From: Ensifer adhaerens
Lineage (GTDB): Bacteria; Pseudomonadota; Alphaproteobacteria; Rhizobiales; Rhizobiaceae
Assembly (NCBI RefSeq): GCF_002940685.1
Contig: NZ_PNFP01000005.1
Span: 352,613-416,612, forward strand
Length of the DNA stretch: 64,000 bases
Reading direction: 5' to 3'
In this document: positions 18,605 through 29,081 of the stretch, piece by piece
How the letters are laid out: every line of letters begins with the position of its first letter
Numbering within the stretch: the first letter of the stretch is position 1
The notes under the pieces: generated by a model
Told to the model about the DNA's origin: nothing
Databases searched by the model: none
What the model saw: only the letters and a program-made list of their open reading frames with translations
Translations under genes and position numbers: made by a program

Positions 18605-19306
18605 TTGGACTGGCTTGCGGTGAGCGATGCGGAGTGGACAGCGATCCTTCTGAGCCTGCGCGTGGCAACCGTCGCGATGATCTGCAGCCTGCCCTTTGCA
18701 CTCGTCGTCGCCATGTTGCTTGCCCGCGGACGCTTCTGGGGCAAGACGCTGCTCAACGGCCTTGTCCATCTGCCCCTGATCCTGCCGCCCGTCGTCACCG
18801 GCTTTTTGCTGCTTCTGCTCTTCGGGCGCCGCGGTCCGCTCGGCGCCTTCTTCGCCGACTATTTCGGCCTCGTCTTTTCCTTCCGCTGGACCGGTGCGGC
18901 GCTCGCCTGCGCCGTCATGGCCTTCCCCTTGATGGTGCGCAGCATCCGCCTGTCGATCGAAGCGGTGGACCGCAAACTCGAAGACGCGGCCACCACGCTT
19001 GGCGCCAGCCCGCTCTGGGTCTTTGCCACCGTCACCCTTCCGCTGATCATTCCCGGCATCATTGCCGGCATGATCATTGCCTTTGCCAAGGCGATGGGCG
19101 AGTTCGGCGCGACCATCACCTTCGTCTCCAATATCCCCGGCGAGACGCAGACGCTTTCGGCCGCCATCTACACCTTCACCCAGGTGCCGGGCGGTGATGC
19201 CGGCGCGATGCGGCTGACGATCATCTCGATCATCATTTCCATGGCGGCGCTCATCTTCTCCGAACTGCTGGCAACCTTCGCCGCGCGCCGGGTGGCGGCC
19301 CAATGA
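18605..19306 (+). CDS. modB: Molybdate ABC transporter permease
   Basis: A 233-residue inner-membrane permease of the ModB/CysTW type with five to six hydrophobic helices. The permease-ATPase coupling loop [21 protein letters not shown] is in the C-terminal half and [20 protein letters not shown] in the first. I chose TTG 18605 (reading [11 protein letters not shown]) because it gives the family length and has GGGGAG nine bases upstream. ATG 18554 in the same frame would add 17 residues with a weak site. It ends ATGA-overlapped with modC. Confidence 0.93.
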   Translation: MDWLAVSDAEWTAILLSLRVATVAMICSLPFALVVAMLLARGRFWGKTLLNGLVHLPLILPPVVTGFLLLLLFGRRGPLGAFFADYFGLVFSFRWTGAALACAVMAFPLMVRSIRLSIEAVDRKLEDAATTLGASPLWVFATVTLPLIIPGIIAGMIIAFAKAMGEFGATITFVSNIPGETQTLSAAIYTFTQVPGGDAGAMRLTIISIIISMAALIFSELLATFAARRVAAQ

Positions 19307-20376
19307 GCCTCACCGTCGAAGCCCGCCATCAGCTTGGCAATTTCTCGCTCGATGCCGCCTTCACTTCGGATGGCGGCGTGACGGCGCTGTTCGGCCGCTC
19401 CGGTTCGGGCAAGACATCGCTGATCAACATCATCGCCGGCCTGTTGAAGCCCGAGAGCGGTCGTGTCCTGCTCGATGGGGACGTCATCGCCGACAGCGAA
19501 CGGCGGATCTTCACGCCGGTGCATCGCCGCCGCTTCGGCTATGTCTTCCAGGAGGCGCGGCTGTTTCCGCACCTGAGCGTGCGCCGCAACCTCGCCTATG
19601 GCCGCTGGTTCGCCGGCAAGAGCGGCTCGGGCAGCGACTTTGCCCGCATCGTCGACCTGCTCGGCATCGGCCATCTGCTTGAGCGCAGCCCTTCGGCCCT
19701 TTCTGGCGGCGAAAAGCAGCGCGTCGCCATCGGCCGCGCCTTGCTGGCAGCTCCGCGCCTGCTTCTGATGGATGAGCCGCTCGCAGCGCTCGACGAGGCA
19801 CGCAAGGCCGAAATCCTGCCCTATCTCGAACGGCTGCGCGACGATGCCCGCATCCCGATCGTCTATGTCAGCCATTCCGTCGGCGAAGTGGCGCGGCTGG
19901 CGCGGCGCGTGGTCGTGCTCGAAAACGGCCGCGTCACCGCGTCCGGTGCGGCCGCCGAAGTGTTGAGCGCGCCTGCCGCCACGCTCGCGACCGGCCGGCG
20001 CGAAGCCGGCGTTTTGCTGGAGGGCGAGGTCGAAGGGACCGATCCGACCCACGAACTGACAACGGTCAGGGTCGGACGGGAACGGCTGCGCATCGCTGGC
20101 GTTACCGCGACAGCCGGCAGCAGGCTTCGCCTGCACATCGCCGCCCGAGACGTCATGCTGGCGACCTCGAGACCGGTGGAGATCAGCGCGCTCAACGTGC
20201 TCGAAGGGCGCATTCTCACCTTGACGTCGGAGGAAGACGGCAGCGTCGATGTCAGGGTGAATTGCGGCGATGCGACGATTGCCGCCCGCATCACCCGCTT
20301 TTCCCGCGACACGCTGCAGCTTGTTCCCGGCAAGACGGTCTATGCCATCATCAAGTCGGTCGCGATCGACCATTAA
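19303..20376 (+). CDS. modC: Molybdate ABC transporter ATP-binding protein
   Basis: A 357-residue ATPase. Walker [11 protein letters not shown] (about 30-39), signature [16 protein letters not shown] (about 131-146), Walker [12 protein letters not shown] (about 151-161) and the H-loop YVSHS (about 188-192) are all present. A C-terminal Mop/TOBE domain (about 290-355) with [10 protein letters not shown] and DVRVNCG probably binds molybdate and regulates transport. The four-base overlap with modB indicates coupled translation. Confidence 0.95.
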   Translation: MSLTVEARHQLGNFSLDAAFTSDGGVTALFGRSGSGKTSLINIIAGLLKPESGRVLLDGDVIADSERRIFTPVHRRRFGYVFQEARLFPHLSVRRNLAYGRWFAGKSGSGSDFARIVDLLGIGHLLERSPSALSGGEKQRVAIGRALLAAPRLLLMDEPLAALDEARKAEILPYLERLRDDARIPIVYVSHSVGEVARLARRVVVLENGRVTASGAAAEVLSAPAATLATGRREAGVLLEGEVEGTDPTHELTTVRVGRERLRIAGVTATAGSRLRLHIAARDVMLATSRPVEISALNVLEGRILTLTSEEDGSVDVRVNCGDATIAARITRFSRDTLQLVPGKTVYAIIKSVAIDH

Positions 20377-20476
20377 AGCGCGTCGCGATCTTTCAGATTC
20401 GCTCCATGCGCTTTAAGTTATTGATTTGGCGCATGTCGTTATCGCGAAACCGCTGCGCACTTTTGCGCGACATGCT
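20375..20476. repeat. Rhizobial double-hairpin repeat
   Basis: Two adjacent inverted repeats. AAAGCGC (20375-20381) pairs with GCGCTTT (20408-20414), and GCATGTCG (20431-20438) pairs with CGACATGC (20467-20474). The second contains CGCGAAACCGCTGCGCAC, the well-known core of an intergenic element scattered through Rhizobium/Sinorhizobium chromosomes. It sits between the convergent modC and modE genes and may end both transcripts. Confidence 0.7.
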
Positions 20477-20884
20477 CTAGGCCTTTTTGGAGACAGTCTC
20501 GGCCGTATCGGACGGTCCGCTGCTCCGAACGGATTCGAGCCAGGCGAGGTCTTCGCCGATGGCAACCCGCGCCTTCTCCTCCATCTCGCGGTAGCGCCGG
20601 ATAAGCTCCTCGCCGAACGGCGTCACCAGGGCTCCACCGCCCTGCTTGCCGCCGCGCTGGGTATCGACCGAAGGTTCGCTGAACATCCGGTTCAAGGCAT
20701 CGACCAGAAGCCAGGCGCGCCGATAGGACATGTCCATCGCCCGGCCGGCGGCCGAGATCGATCCGGTCTCGCGGATCAATTCGAGCAGCAGGATCTTGCC
20801 ACGGCCGAGCCGGTCGGCGGGCGGGAAATCGATGCGCAGGACGGGGCGAAGATCGGGGCGGCTCTCACTCATGCCGGCGAGCAT
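20477..20884 (-). CDS. modE: ModE-type winged-helix regulator (DNA-binding domain only)
   Basis: A 131-135-residue protein with the LysR/ModE-like winged helix. GSISAAGRAMDMSYRRAW (about 37-54) is the ModE recognition-helix region and GGKQGGGALVTPFGEELIRRYR (two adjacent parts of the wing) follows. Classical ModE has a second half of two Mop domains that bind molybdate; this protein stops after the DNA-binding domain. It therefore either senses metal differently or needs a partner, as in other short rhizobial homologues. It is convergent with modC. Start options are ATG 20884 (MLAGMSESRP) and ATG 20872. Confidence 0.85.
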   Translation of the reverse strand: MLAGMSESRPDLRPVLRIDFPPADRLGRGKILLLELIRETGSISAAGRAMDMSYRRAWLLVDALNRMFSEPSVDTQRGGKQGGGALVTPFGEELIRRYREMEEKARVAIGEDLAWLESVRSSGPSDTAETVSKKA

Positions 20885-21055
20885 AGAAGCTCGGCGCGAA
20901 AACCGGAAGTCCGTCCGATGGCGAGACGCGCCCGGTTTCCCGATCAAATTGCGCCGGTCCACGCATTCGATCGATGGCCAGATAGCAGGTCTTGATCTCG
21001 CGGCGGCGGCATGCACCGATGACCGCGACACGCCCCTGCCCGAAAGTACCTCTCC

Positions 21056-22387
21056 ATGCCCGGTCCGACGCTCGATCCCATCGCCACAGACACCACCCTG
21101 CCCGCCAGGGCCGACGTCGTCATCGTCGGCGGCGGTATCATCGGCGTCAGCGCCGCCCTCTTCCTCGCCGAACGCGGCATCGACGTCGTGCTCTGCGAGA
21201 AGGGCATGCCGGGCGCCGAGCAGTCGAGCCGCAACTGGGGCTGGGTGCGGGTCATGGGCCGCGACGAGCGCGAAATCCCGCTGGCGATCGAGGCGCTGAA
21301 GATCTGGGATACGCTCGACGCCCGTGTCAGTGGCGAGACCGGCTTTCGCCGAAGCGGCATTCTCTATATCTCCGAGAACGAACGCGACGTCACCAACCGC
21401 GATGCCTGGCTTGCCATGGCAAGGCCTTACGGCGTCGATAGCGTACAACTCGGCTCCGACATCACCGAAGCGATGATGCCGGGTGCCGCAATCCGCTACG
21501 AAGGCGGGCTCTTCACGCCAAGCGACGGCCGGGCCGAACCGCAAAAGGCCGTGCCCGCGATCGTTGCCGGGGCCCGTCGCGCCGGTGCCCGTATCCTTAC
21601 CGGTTGCGCCGTGCGCGGCGTCGAAAGGGCCGCCGGCCGGATCTCCGCCGTCGTCACCGAGAGAGGCCGTATCGAGACATCGACGGTCATCGTCGCCGGC
21701 GGCGCCTGGTCCAGGCTGTTCCTCAAAGGGCTCGGCATCAGGCTGCCGCAGCTCAAAGTCCGCAACACGGTCTTGAGAACCGGACCGGTCTCCGGCGGTC
21801 CGGATGGGGCGGGCGCAACTGCGACCTATGCCTATCGCAAACGCCTCGATGGCGGCTACACGATTGCCGATGGTGCCGCCAACCTGCATGCGATCGTGCC
21901 CGACAGCTTCGCCTTCTTCCGCGACTTCCAGCCGGCGCGAAAGGCGGAGGGCGAAGCTGTGCAGATCGGCATCAGTGCCCAGAGCTGGAACGAACTGTTC
22001 GAGATCGGCGTCGTGCCGCTCGACCGTCCCGGCGCCTTCGAGCGTCACCGTGTGCTCGATCCCAATCCGGATTCGCGCCGCGCCCTGCAGGCGCTCGACG
22101 CCGCGGCAAACGCCCTCCCGTTCCTGCGCGAAACCAAGGTACAGCAGATCTGGGCCGGCCTGATCGACGTGACGCCCGACGCCGTTCCGGTGATTTCAGC
22201 GGCAGAAGACGTCCCCGGCCTTACCATCGCAACGGGCTTTTCCGGCCACGGTTTCGGCATCGGGCCGGGCGCCGGTCATCTTGTCGCCGATCTCGTGACC
22301 GGCGCGAAGCCGATCGTCGACCCGACCCCGTTCCGCCTCTCCCGCTTCCTCGACGGCACGCCGATCACCATCGCGCCGCCAGTCTGA
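21056..22387 (+). CDS. FAD-dependent amine/D-amino-acid oxidase family protein
   Basis: A 443-residue DAO-family flavoprotein. The dinucleotide-binding motif VIVGGGIIGVSAALFLAERG lies at about 22-41, followed by SSRNWGWVRVMGRDERE (about 60-76). The second FAD segment TIATGFSGHGFGIGPGAGHL is near 385-404. It should oxidise an amino acid or secondary amine, but the substrate cannot be read from sequence. It is transcribed away from modE across 171 bases and stands alone; the bkd genes begin 328 bases downstream. Confidence 0.88.
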   Translation: MPGPTLDPIATDTTLPARADVVIVGGGIIGVSAALFLAERGIDVVLCEKGMPGAEQSSRNWGWVRVMGRDEREIPLAIEALKIWDTLDARVSGETGFRRSGILYISENERDVTNRDAWLAMARPYGVDSVQLGSDITEAMMPGAAIRYEGGLFTPSDGRAEPQKAVPAIVAGARRAGARILTGCAVRGVERAAGRISAVVTERGRIETSTVIVAGGAWSRLFLKGLGIRLPQLKVRNTVLRTGPVSGGPDGAGATATYAYRKRLDGGYTIADGAANLHAIVPDSFAFFRDFQPARKAEGEAVQIGISAQSWNELFEIGVVPLDRPGAFERHRVLDPNPDSRRALQALDAAANALPFLRETKVQQIWAGLIDVTPDAVPVISAAEDVPGLTIATGFSGHGFGIGPGAGHLVADLVTGAKPIVDPTPFRLSRFLDGTPITIAPPV

Positions 22388-23948
<1,561 letters not shown>

Positions 23949-23949
23949 T

Positions 23950-24963
23950 ATGGCCAGAATGACAATGATCGAAGCCGTGCGCAGCGCCATGGACGTGTCC
24001 ATGGAGCGCGACGACAATGTCGTCGTCTTCGGCGAGGACGTCGGCTATTTCGGCGGCGTCTTCCGCTGTACGCAGGGACTGCAGGCGAAGTACGGCAAGA
24101 CCCGCTGTTTCGACGCGCCGATCAGCGAGAGCGGCATCGTCGGCACCGCGATCGGCATGGCCGCCTACGGGCTGAAGCCCTGCGTCGAGATTCAGTTCGC
24201 CGACTACATGTACCCGGCCTACGACCAGATCACCCAGGAAGCCGCCCGCATCCGCTACCGCTCCAACGGCGACTTCACCTGCCCGATCGTCCTGCGCATG
24301 CCGACCGGCGGCGGCATCTTCGGCGGCCAGACGCACAGCCAGAGCCCGGAAGCGCTGTTCACCCATGTCTGCGGCCTGAAAGTGGTCGTGCCCTCCAACC
24401 CCTATGACGCCAAGGGCCTCTTGATCGCCTCGATCGAGGATCCGGATCCGGTGATGTTCCTGGAGCCGAAGCGGCTCTACAACGGCCCCTTCGACGGCCA
24501 CCATGACCGGCCCGTCATCCCCTGGTCGAAACACGATCTCGGCGAGGTGCCGGAAGGCCATTACACCGTCCCGATCGGCAAGGCGGAAGTCCGCCGGCAG
24601 GGTTCCGCCGTCACCGTCGTTGCCTATGGCACCATGGTGCATGTGGCGCTGGCAGCGGCCGAGGAAACCGGCATCGACGCCGAGGTCATCGACCTGCGCA
24701 GTCTGCTGCCGCTGGACCTCGACACGATCGTCAAGTCGGTCGAAAAGACCGGCCGCTGTGTCGTCGTGCATGAAGCGACGCTGACGTCGGGCTTCGGCGG
24801 CGAAGTGGCGTCTCTCGTGCAGGAGCACTGCTTCTACCATCTCGAAGCGCCCGTCGTGCGCGTCGCCGGCTGGGACACGCCCTACCCGCACGCCCAGGAA
24901 TGGGACTATTTCCCCGGCCCCGCGCGCGTCAGACGCGCGCTCGTCGAAGTGATGGAGGCCTGA
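23950..24963 (+). CDS. bkdAb: Branched-chain 2-oxoacid dehydrogenase E1 beta subunit
   Basis: A 337-residue E1 beta chain starting MARMTMIEAVRSAMDVSM. FGEDVGYFGGVFRCTQGL (about 26-43) and PISESGIVGTAIGMAAYGL (about 57-75) are the usual TPP-interface motifs, and LRSLLPLDLDTIVKSVEKTG with HEATLTSGFGGEVA lies in the C-terminal transketolase domain. It forms the heterotetrameric E1 with BkdAa. ATG 23950 directly follows the E1 alpha stop. An upstream open extension lies inside bkdAa and is not real. Confidence 0.94.
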   Translation: MARMTMIEAVRSAMDVSMERDDNVVVFGEDVGYFGGVFRCTQGLQAKYGKTRCFDAPISESGIVGTAIGMAAYGLKPCVEIQFADYMYPAYDQITQEAARIRYRSNGDFTCPIVLRMPTGGGIFGGQTHSQSPEALFTHVCGLKVVVPSNPYDAKGLLIASIEDPDPVMFLEPKRLYNGPFDGHHDRPVIPWSKHDLGEVPEGHYTVPIGKAEVRRQGSAVTVVAYGTMVHVALAAAEETGIDAEVIDLRSLLPLDLDTIVKSVEKTGRCVVVHEATLTSGFGGEVASLVQEHCFYHLEAPVVRVAGWDTPYPHAQEWDYFPGPARVRRALVEVMEA

Positions 24964-24964
24964 G

Positions 24965-26263
24965 ATGGGCGAATTCGTAATCAAGATGCCCGATGTCGGC
25001 GAAGGCGTGGCCGAGGCCGAACTCGTCGAATGGCACGTGAAGCCCGGTGACCCCGTGCGCGAGGACATGGTGCTCGCCGCCGTGATGACCGACAAGGCGA
25101 CCGTCGAAATCCCCTCGCCCGTCACCGGCACCGTGCTCTGGCTCGGCGCTGAAGTAGGTGACACCGTTGCGGTGAAGGCGCCATTGGTGCGCATCGAAAT
25201 CGCTGGCGAAAGCGGAGCGGCCGCTCCCGCGGAAGAAAAGCCGGCTGCCAAGGCGGAAGAAAAGCCCGCAGTGAAGGCTGAGGCGCCCGCGCCGGTCGCC
25301 AAGGCGACCCAGCCCGCGAAGGTCGAGGTGAAGGCACCGGCCACGAACGGCGCCCACGCCAACGGCGTGCACCAGCTGGGCGAACGCCTGAAAAAGGCGC
25401 TGGCCTCACCGGCCGTGCGCCTGCGCGCCAAGGAAAGCGGCGTCGATCTGCGCCAGGTGACCGGCACCGGCCCGGCCGGCCGCATCACCCATGACGACCT
25501 CGACCAGTTCATCGCCCGCGGCGCCCAGCCGGCGCTGGCGCCGGCAGGTCTGCAGCGCAAGACCGCCGTCGACGAGATCAAGGTGACCGGCCTTCGCCGC
25601 CGCATCGCCGAAAAGATGTCGCTTTCGACCTCGCGCATTCCCCACATCACCTATGTGGAAGAGGTCGACATGACCGCGCTCGAGGACCTGCGGACGACCA
25701 TGAACCGCGACCGCAAGCCCGATCAACCGAAGCTGACCATCCTGCCTTATCTGATGCGCGCGCTGGTGCGCACCATTGCCGATCAGCCTGCCGTCAATGC
25801 CACGTTCGACGACGGCGCCGGCATCATCAGCCGCCATCACGCCGTCCATATCGGCATTGCGACGCAGACGCCGGCCGGTCTTACAGTTCCAGTCGTGCGC
25901 CATGCCGAAGCGCGCGGCATCTGGGATTGCGCCAACGAGCTCAATCGCCTGGCGGAAGCTGCCCGCACCGGCACCGCCACCCGCGACGAGCTCACGGGCT
26001 CAACGATCACGATTTCGTCGCTCGGCGCCCTCGGTGGCATCGTCTCCACGCCTGTTATCAACCATCCGGAGGTGGCGATCATCGGCGTCAACAAGCTGGC
26101 CTTCCGACCGGTCTGGGACGGCACGCAGTTCGTGCCGCGCAAGATCATGAACCTGTCGTCGAGCTTCGATCACCGCGTCATCGACGGCTGGGATGCGGCC
26201 GTATTCGTGCAGCGGCTGAAGACCCTGCTCGAAACGCCGGCGCTTATTTTCGTGGAGGCGTGA
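24965..26263 (+). CDS. bkdB: Branched-chain 2-oxoacid dehydrogenase E2 (dihydrolipoyl acyltransferase)
   Basis: A 432-residue E2. Residues 1-80 form one lipoyl domain with the modified lysine in MTDKATVEIPSPV (about 42). An alanine/proline/lysine-rich linker (about 82-130) leads to the E3/E1-binding domain (ASPAVRLRAKESGVDLRQV, about 146-164). The catalytic domain ends with SSSFDHRVIDGWDAA, catalytic histidine near 402. It transfers branched acyl groups to CoA and forms the complex core. It starts one base after the E1 beta stop. Confidence 0.94.
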   Translation: MGEFVIKMPDVGEGVAEAELVEWHVKPGDPVREDMVLAAVMTDKATVEIPSPVTGTVLWLGAEVGDTVAVKAPLVRIEIAGESGAAAPAEEKPAAKAEEKPAVKAEAPAPVAKATQPAKVEVKAPATNGAHANGVHQLGERLKKALASPAVRLRAKESGVDLRQVTGTGPAGRITHDDLDQFIARGAQPALAPAGLQRKTAVDEIKVTGLRRRIAEKMSLSTSRIPHITYVEEVDMTALEDLRTTMNRDRKPDQPKLTILPYLMRALVRTIADQPAVNATFDDGAGIISRHHAVHIGIATQTPAGLTVPVVRHAEARGIWDCANELNRLAEAARTGTATRDELTGSTITISSLGALGGIVSTPVINHPEVAIIGVNKLAFRPVWDGTQFVPRKIMNLSSSFDHRVIDGWDAAVFVQRLKTLLETPALIFVEA

Positions 26264-26270
26264 GGCGATC

Positions 26271-27665
26271 ATGAAGGAAATTTCCTGCAAGCTGCTCGTC
26301 ATCGGCGCAGGCCCCGGCGGCTACATCTGCGCCATCCGCGCCGGCCAGCTCGGCATCGACACCGTCATCGTCGAAAAAGCCAAGGCCGGCGGCACCTGCC
26401 TCAATGTCGGCTGCATACCTTCGAAGGCGCTGATCCATGCGGCGGAGGAGTTCCACAAGCTGCGTGCTGCCGCTTCCGGCCGCAGCCCGCTCGGCCTGTC
26501 GCTCGCCAACCCGACTGTTGATCTCGCCCGCACGATTGCCTGGAAGGACGGTATCGTCGGCCGGCTGAACGGCGGCGTCACCGGCCTTTTGAAGAAGGCC
26601 GGCGTCAAGGCGGTGATCGGAACCGCCCGTTTCGTCGACGGCAAGACCGTCGACGTCGAGACCGAAACCGGGCTGCAGCGCATCCGCGCCGAAGCGATCG
26701 TTATTGCGACCGGCTCGGCGCCGGTCGAACTGCCGGACCTGCCCTTCGGCGGGTCGATCATTTCCTCGACCGAGGCCCTGTCGCTGAAAAGCGTGCCGAA
26801 GAGCCTCGCCGTCATCGGCGGCGGTTACATCGGTCTCGAACTCGGCACCGCTTTCGCCAAGCTCGGCAGCCACGTGACCGTACTCGAAGCTCAGCCCCGC
26901 ATTCTGCCGCTCTATGATGCCGACCTGACGAAACCGATCGGCAAGCGCCTCGGCGAACTCGGCATCGAGGTCTTCACCCGGACGGTCGCCAAGAGCTACT
27001 CCGCCGAAACCGGCAGCCTGCAAGCCGAACACAACGGCCGCGCCATCGATGTCGCCGCCGAAAAGGTGCTTGTCACCGTCGGCCGCAAGCCGGTGACCGA
27101 AGGCTTTGGCCTCGAAGAAATCGACCTCGACCGCACCGGCCGCTTCATCCGCATCGACGACCAGTGCCGCACCTCGATGCGCGGCATCTACGCGATCGGC
27201 GACGTCACCGGCGAGCCGATGCTGGCGCACCGCGCGATGGCGCAAGGCGAGATGGTGGCGGAGATCGTCGCCGGCCACAAGCGCAACTGGGACAAGCGCT
27301 GCATTCCGGCCGTCTGCTTCACCGACCCGGAAATCGTCACCGCGGGCTTGTCGCCCGACGAGGCGCGCGCAAGCGGCATCGAGATCAAGATCGGCCAGTT
27401 CCCCTTTCAGGCGAACGGCCGAGCCATGACGACGCTTGCCGAAGACGGTTTTGTTCGTATCGTTGCGCGCGCCGACAACCACCTGGTGCTCGGCATCCAG
27501 GCGGTCGGCCATGGCGTCTCGGAACTTTCGGCGAGCTTCGGCCTGGCGATCGAAATGGGCGCGCGGCTCGAAGATATCGCCGGTACGATCCATGCGCACC
27601 CGACGCAATCGGAAGCCTTCCAGGAGTCCGCGCTGAAGGCGCTGGGGCACGCGCTGCATATCTGA
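26271..27665 (+). CDS. lpdV: Dihydrolipoyl dehydrogenase (E3) of the bkd complex
   Basis: A 464-residue flavoprotein disulfide reductase. FAD motif VIGAGPGGYICAIRAGQLG (about 9-27), redox-active disulfide GGTCLNVGCIPSK (about 40-52), NAD motif VIGGGYIGLELGTAFAKLG (about 182-200) and the active-site histidine-glutamate HAHPTQSEAF (about 442-451) are all intact. It reoxidises lipoate on BkdB. It starts seven bases after the E2 stop and is the fourth gene of the operon. Confidence 0.95.
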   Translation: MKEISCKLLVIGAGPGGYICAIRAGQLGIDTVIVEKAKAGGTCLNVGCIPSKALIHAAEEFHKLRAAASGRSPLGLSLANPTVDLARTIAWKDGIVGRLNGGVTGLLKKAGVKAVIGTARFVDGKTVDVETETGLQRIRAEAIVIATGSAPVELPDLPFGGSIISSTEALSLKSVPKSLAVIGGGYIGLELGTAFAKLGSHVTVLEAQPRILPLYDADLTKPIGKRLGELGIEVFTRTVAKSYSAETGSLQAEHNGRAIDVAAEKVLVTVGRKPVTEGFGLEEIDLDRTGRFIRIDDQCRTSMRGIYAIGDVTGEPMLAHRAMAQGEMVAEIVAGHKRNWDKRCIPAVCFTDPEIVTAGLSPDEARASGIEIKIGQFPFQANGRAMTTLAEDGFVRIVARADNHLVLGIQAVGHGVSELSASFGLAIEMGARLEDIAGTIHAHPTQSEAFQESALKALGHALHI

Positions 27666-27680
27666 CGCCGCGCGGCGGTT

Positions 27681-27757
27681 GGGGCAAAAGTGCCCCTCAT
27701 CCGGCCTGCCGACCACCTTCTCCCCGCCACACGGGGAGAAGGACACATGCGGGGCAC
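27681..27757. repeat. Rhizobial GC-rich palindromic repeat with terminator-like hairpins
   Basis: A cluster of inverted repeats: GGGGCA-N4-TGCCCC (27681-27696), an outer GTGCCCC/GGGGCAC pair (27690-27696 with 27751-27757) and an inner CCTTCTCCCCG/CGGGGAGAAGG pair (27716-27726 with 27732-27742). The CTTCTCCCCG core after CCCCTCATCCGG is a common rhizobial intergenic repeat. It probably ends or stabilises the bkd transcript before the thiolase gene. Confidence 0.65.
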
Positions 27758-27800
27758 CCGCTCGCGCCAACCATTGCCGTTTGCCGTAGGAGAGAAAGAC

Positions 27801-28982
27801 ATGAGCAGAATTGACCCGATCGTCATCGTTTCGGCGGCACGTACACCGATGGGCGCCTTTCAGGGCAGCCTCAAGGATCTGACGGCGCCGGAACTCGGCG
27901 CCATCGCATTGAAGGCCGTACTCGATCGCGCCGGCCTTGACGCCGTCGATGAGGTGCTGATGGGCAATGTGCTGCCGGCTGGCATCGGCCAGAACCCGGC
28001 GCGCCAGGCGGCCCTTGGCGCAGGGCTTGGCAAGGAAACGCCGTCGACGACCATCTCCAAGGTCTGCGGCTCCGGCATGAAGGCGCTGATGCTTGGCCAC
28101 GACGCGCTGCTTTCGGGCAGTGCGTCTGTGCTTGCCGTCGGTGGCATGGAGTCGATGACCAACGCACCCTATCTGCTGCCGAAGGCGCGCGGCGGCTTCC
28201 GCCTGGGACATGGCGAGGTCAAGGACCACATGTTCTTCGACGGCCTTGAAGACGCCTATTCCGGCCGGCTGATGGGCACCTATGCCGAGGATACGGCCGA
28301 GCACTATCAGTTCTCGCGCACCGATCAGGACGCCTTCGCTTTGCGCTCGCTGGAGCGCGCAACCCGCGCGGCCGAAGATGGTTCCTTTGCCGAGGAAGTC
28401 GTGGCAGTCGCCGGCGCCGGCAAGCGCCAGACCGCCAACCTTGAGCGCGACGAACAGCCGACCAAATCGGATCCGGCAAAGATCCCGAAGCTCAAACCCG
28501 CCTTCCGCGATGGCGGCAGCGTGACGGCGGCCAACTCCTCGTCGATATCGGACGGGGCTGCGGCGCTGATCCTGATGCGGGCGAGCGAGGCGGAAAAGCG
28601 CGGCCTGACGCCGCTGGCGATCGTCGCGGGCCATGCCGGCCATGCGCAGGAGCCGGCCTGGTTCACGACAGCGCCGATCGGCGCAATCGACAAGCTGCTG
28701 GCCAAGCTTGCCTGGGACAAGGGCAGCGTCGGGCTCTACGAGATCAACGAGGCCTTCGCCGTCGTGGCGATGGCGGCAATCCGCGACCTCGGCCTGACCG
28801 ACGACATCGTCAACATCAATGGTGGCGCCTGCGCGCTCGGCCACCCGATCGGCGCCTCCGGCGCCCGCATCATCGTGACGCTCCTGCATGCCATGCGCGC
28901 CAAGAACGTCAAGCGCGGCATTGCCTCGCTCTGCATCGGCGGCGGCGAGGCGACGGCGGTCGGGCTGGAGCTGTTGCAGTAG
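27801..28982 (+). CDS. Thiolase (acetyl-CoA C-acyltransferase family)
   Basis: A 393-residue thiolase. The nucleophilic cysteine is in ISKVCGSGMKALMLG (about Cys88), NGGACALGHPIGASGARI (about 341-358) carries the active histidine, and CIGGGEATAVGLE near the end carries the acid/base cysteine. It either condenses or cleaves acyl-CoA; position after the bkd operon suggests the end of branched-chain or fatty acid breakdown, but it could be an acetoacetyl-CoA thiolase. ATG 27801 follows AGGAGAGAAAGAC; earlier in-frame starts fall in the repeat. Confidence 0.92.
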   Translation: MSRIDPIVIVSAARTPMGAFQGSLKDLTAPELGAIALKAVLDRAGLDAVDEVLMGNVLPAGIGQNPARQAALGAGLGKETPSTTISKVCGSGMKALMLGHDALLSGSASVLAVGGMESMTNAPYLLPKARGGFRLGHGEVKDHMFFDGLEDAYSGRLMGTYAEDTAEHYQFSRTDQDAFALRSLERATRAAEDGSFAEEVVAVAGAGKRQTANLERDEQPTKSDPAKIPKLKPAFRDGGSVTAANSSSISDGAAALILMRASEAEKRGLTPLAIVAGHAGHAQEPAWFTTAPIGAIDKLLAKLAWDKGSVGLYEINEAFAVVAMAAIRDLGLTDDIVNINGGACALGHPIGASGARIIVTLLHAMRAKNVKRGIASLCIGGGEATAVGLELLQ

Positions 28983-29021
28983 CGTCGTGCGTTCCGGTCG
29001 CCTCGCGGTCCAACCTACGAA

Positions 29022-29057
29022 AAACGCCGCCGGTCGAACCGGCGGCGTTTCTCGTTT
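29022..29057. terminator. Bidirectional intrinsic terminator after the thiolase gene
   Basis: AAACGCCGCCGG (29022-29033) pairs perfectly with CCGGCGGCGTTT (29039-29050) around a five-base loop, with CTCGTTTT after it on the plus strand and AAAs preceding. It lies between the convergent thiolase and purU genes and can serve both. Confidence 0.85.
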
Positions 29058-29081
29058 TCAGCATGCGATTTGCCTGGCGCC

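Noticed and set aside
26244..28889. An 881-codon open frame on the minus strand
   Set aside because: It is antisense to lpdV and the thiolase gene, with no recognisable domains and a composition typical of shadow frames.
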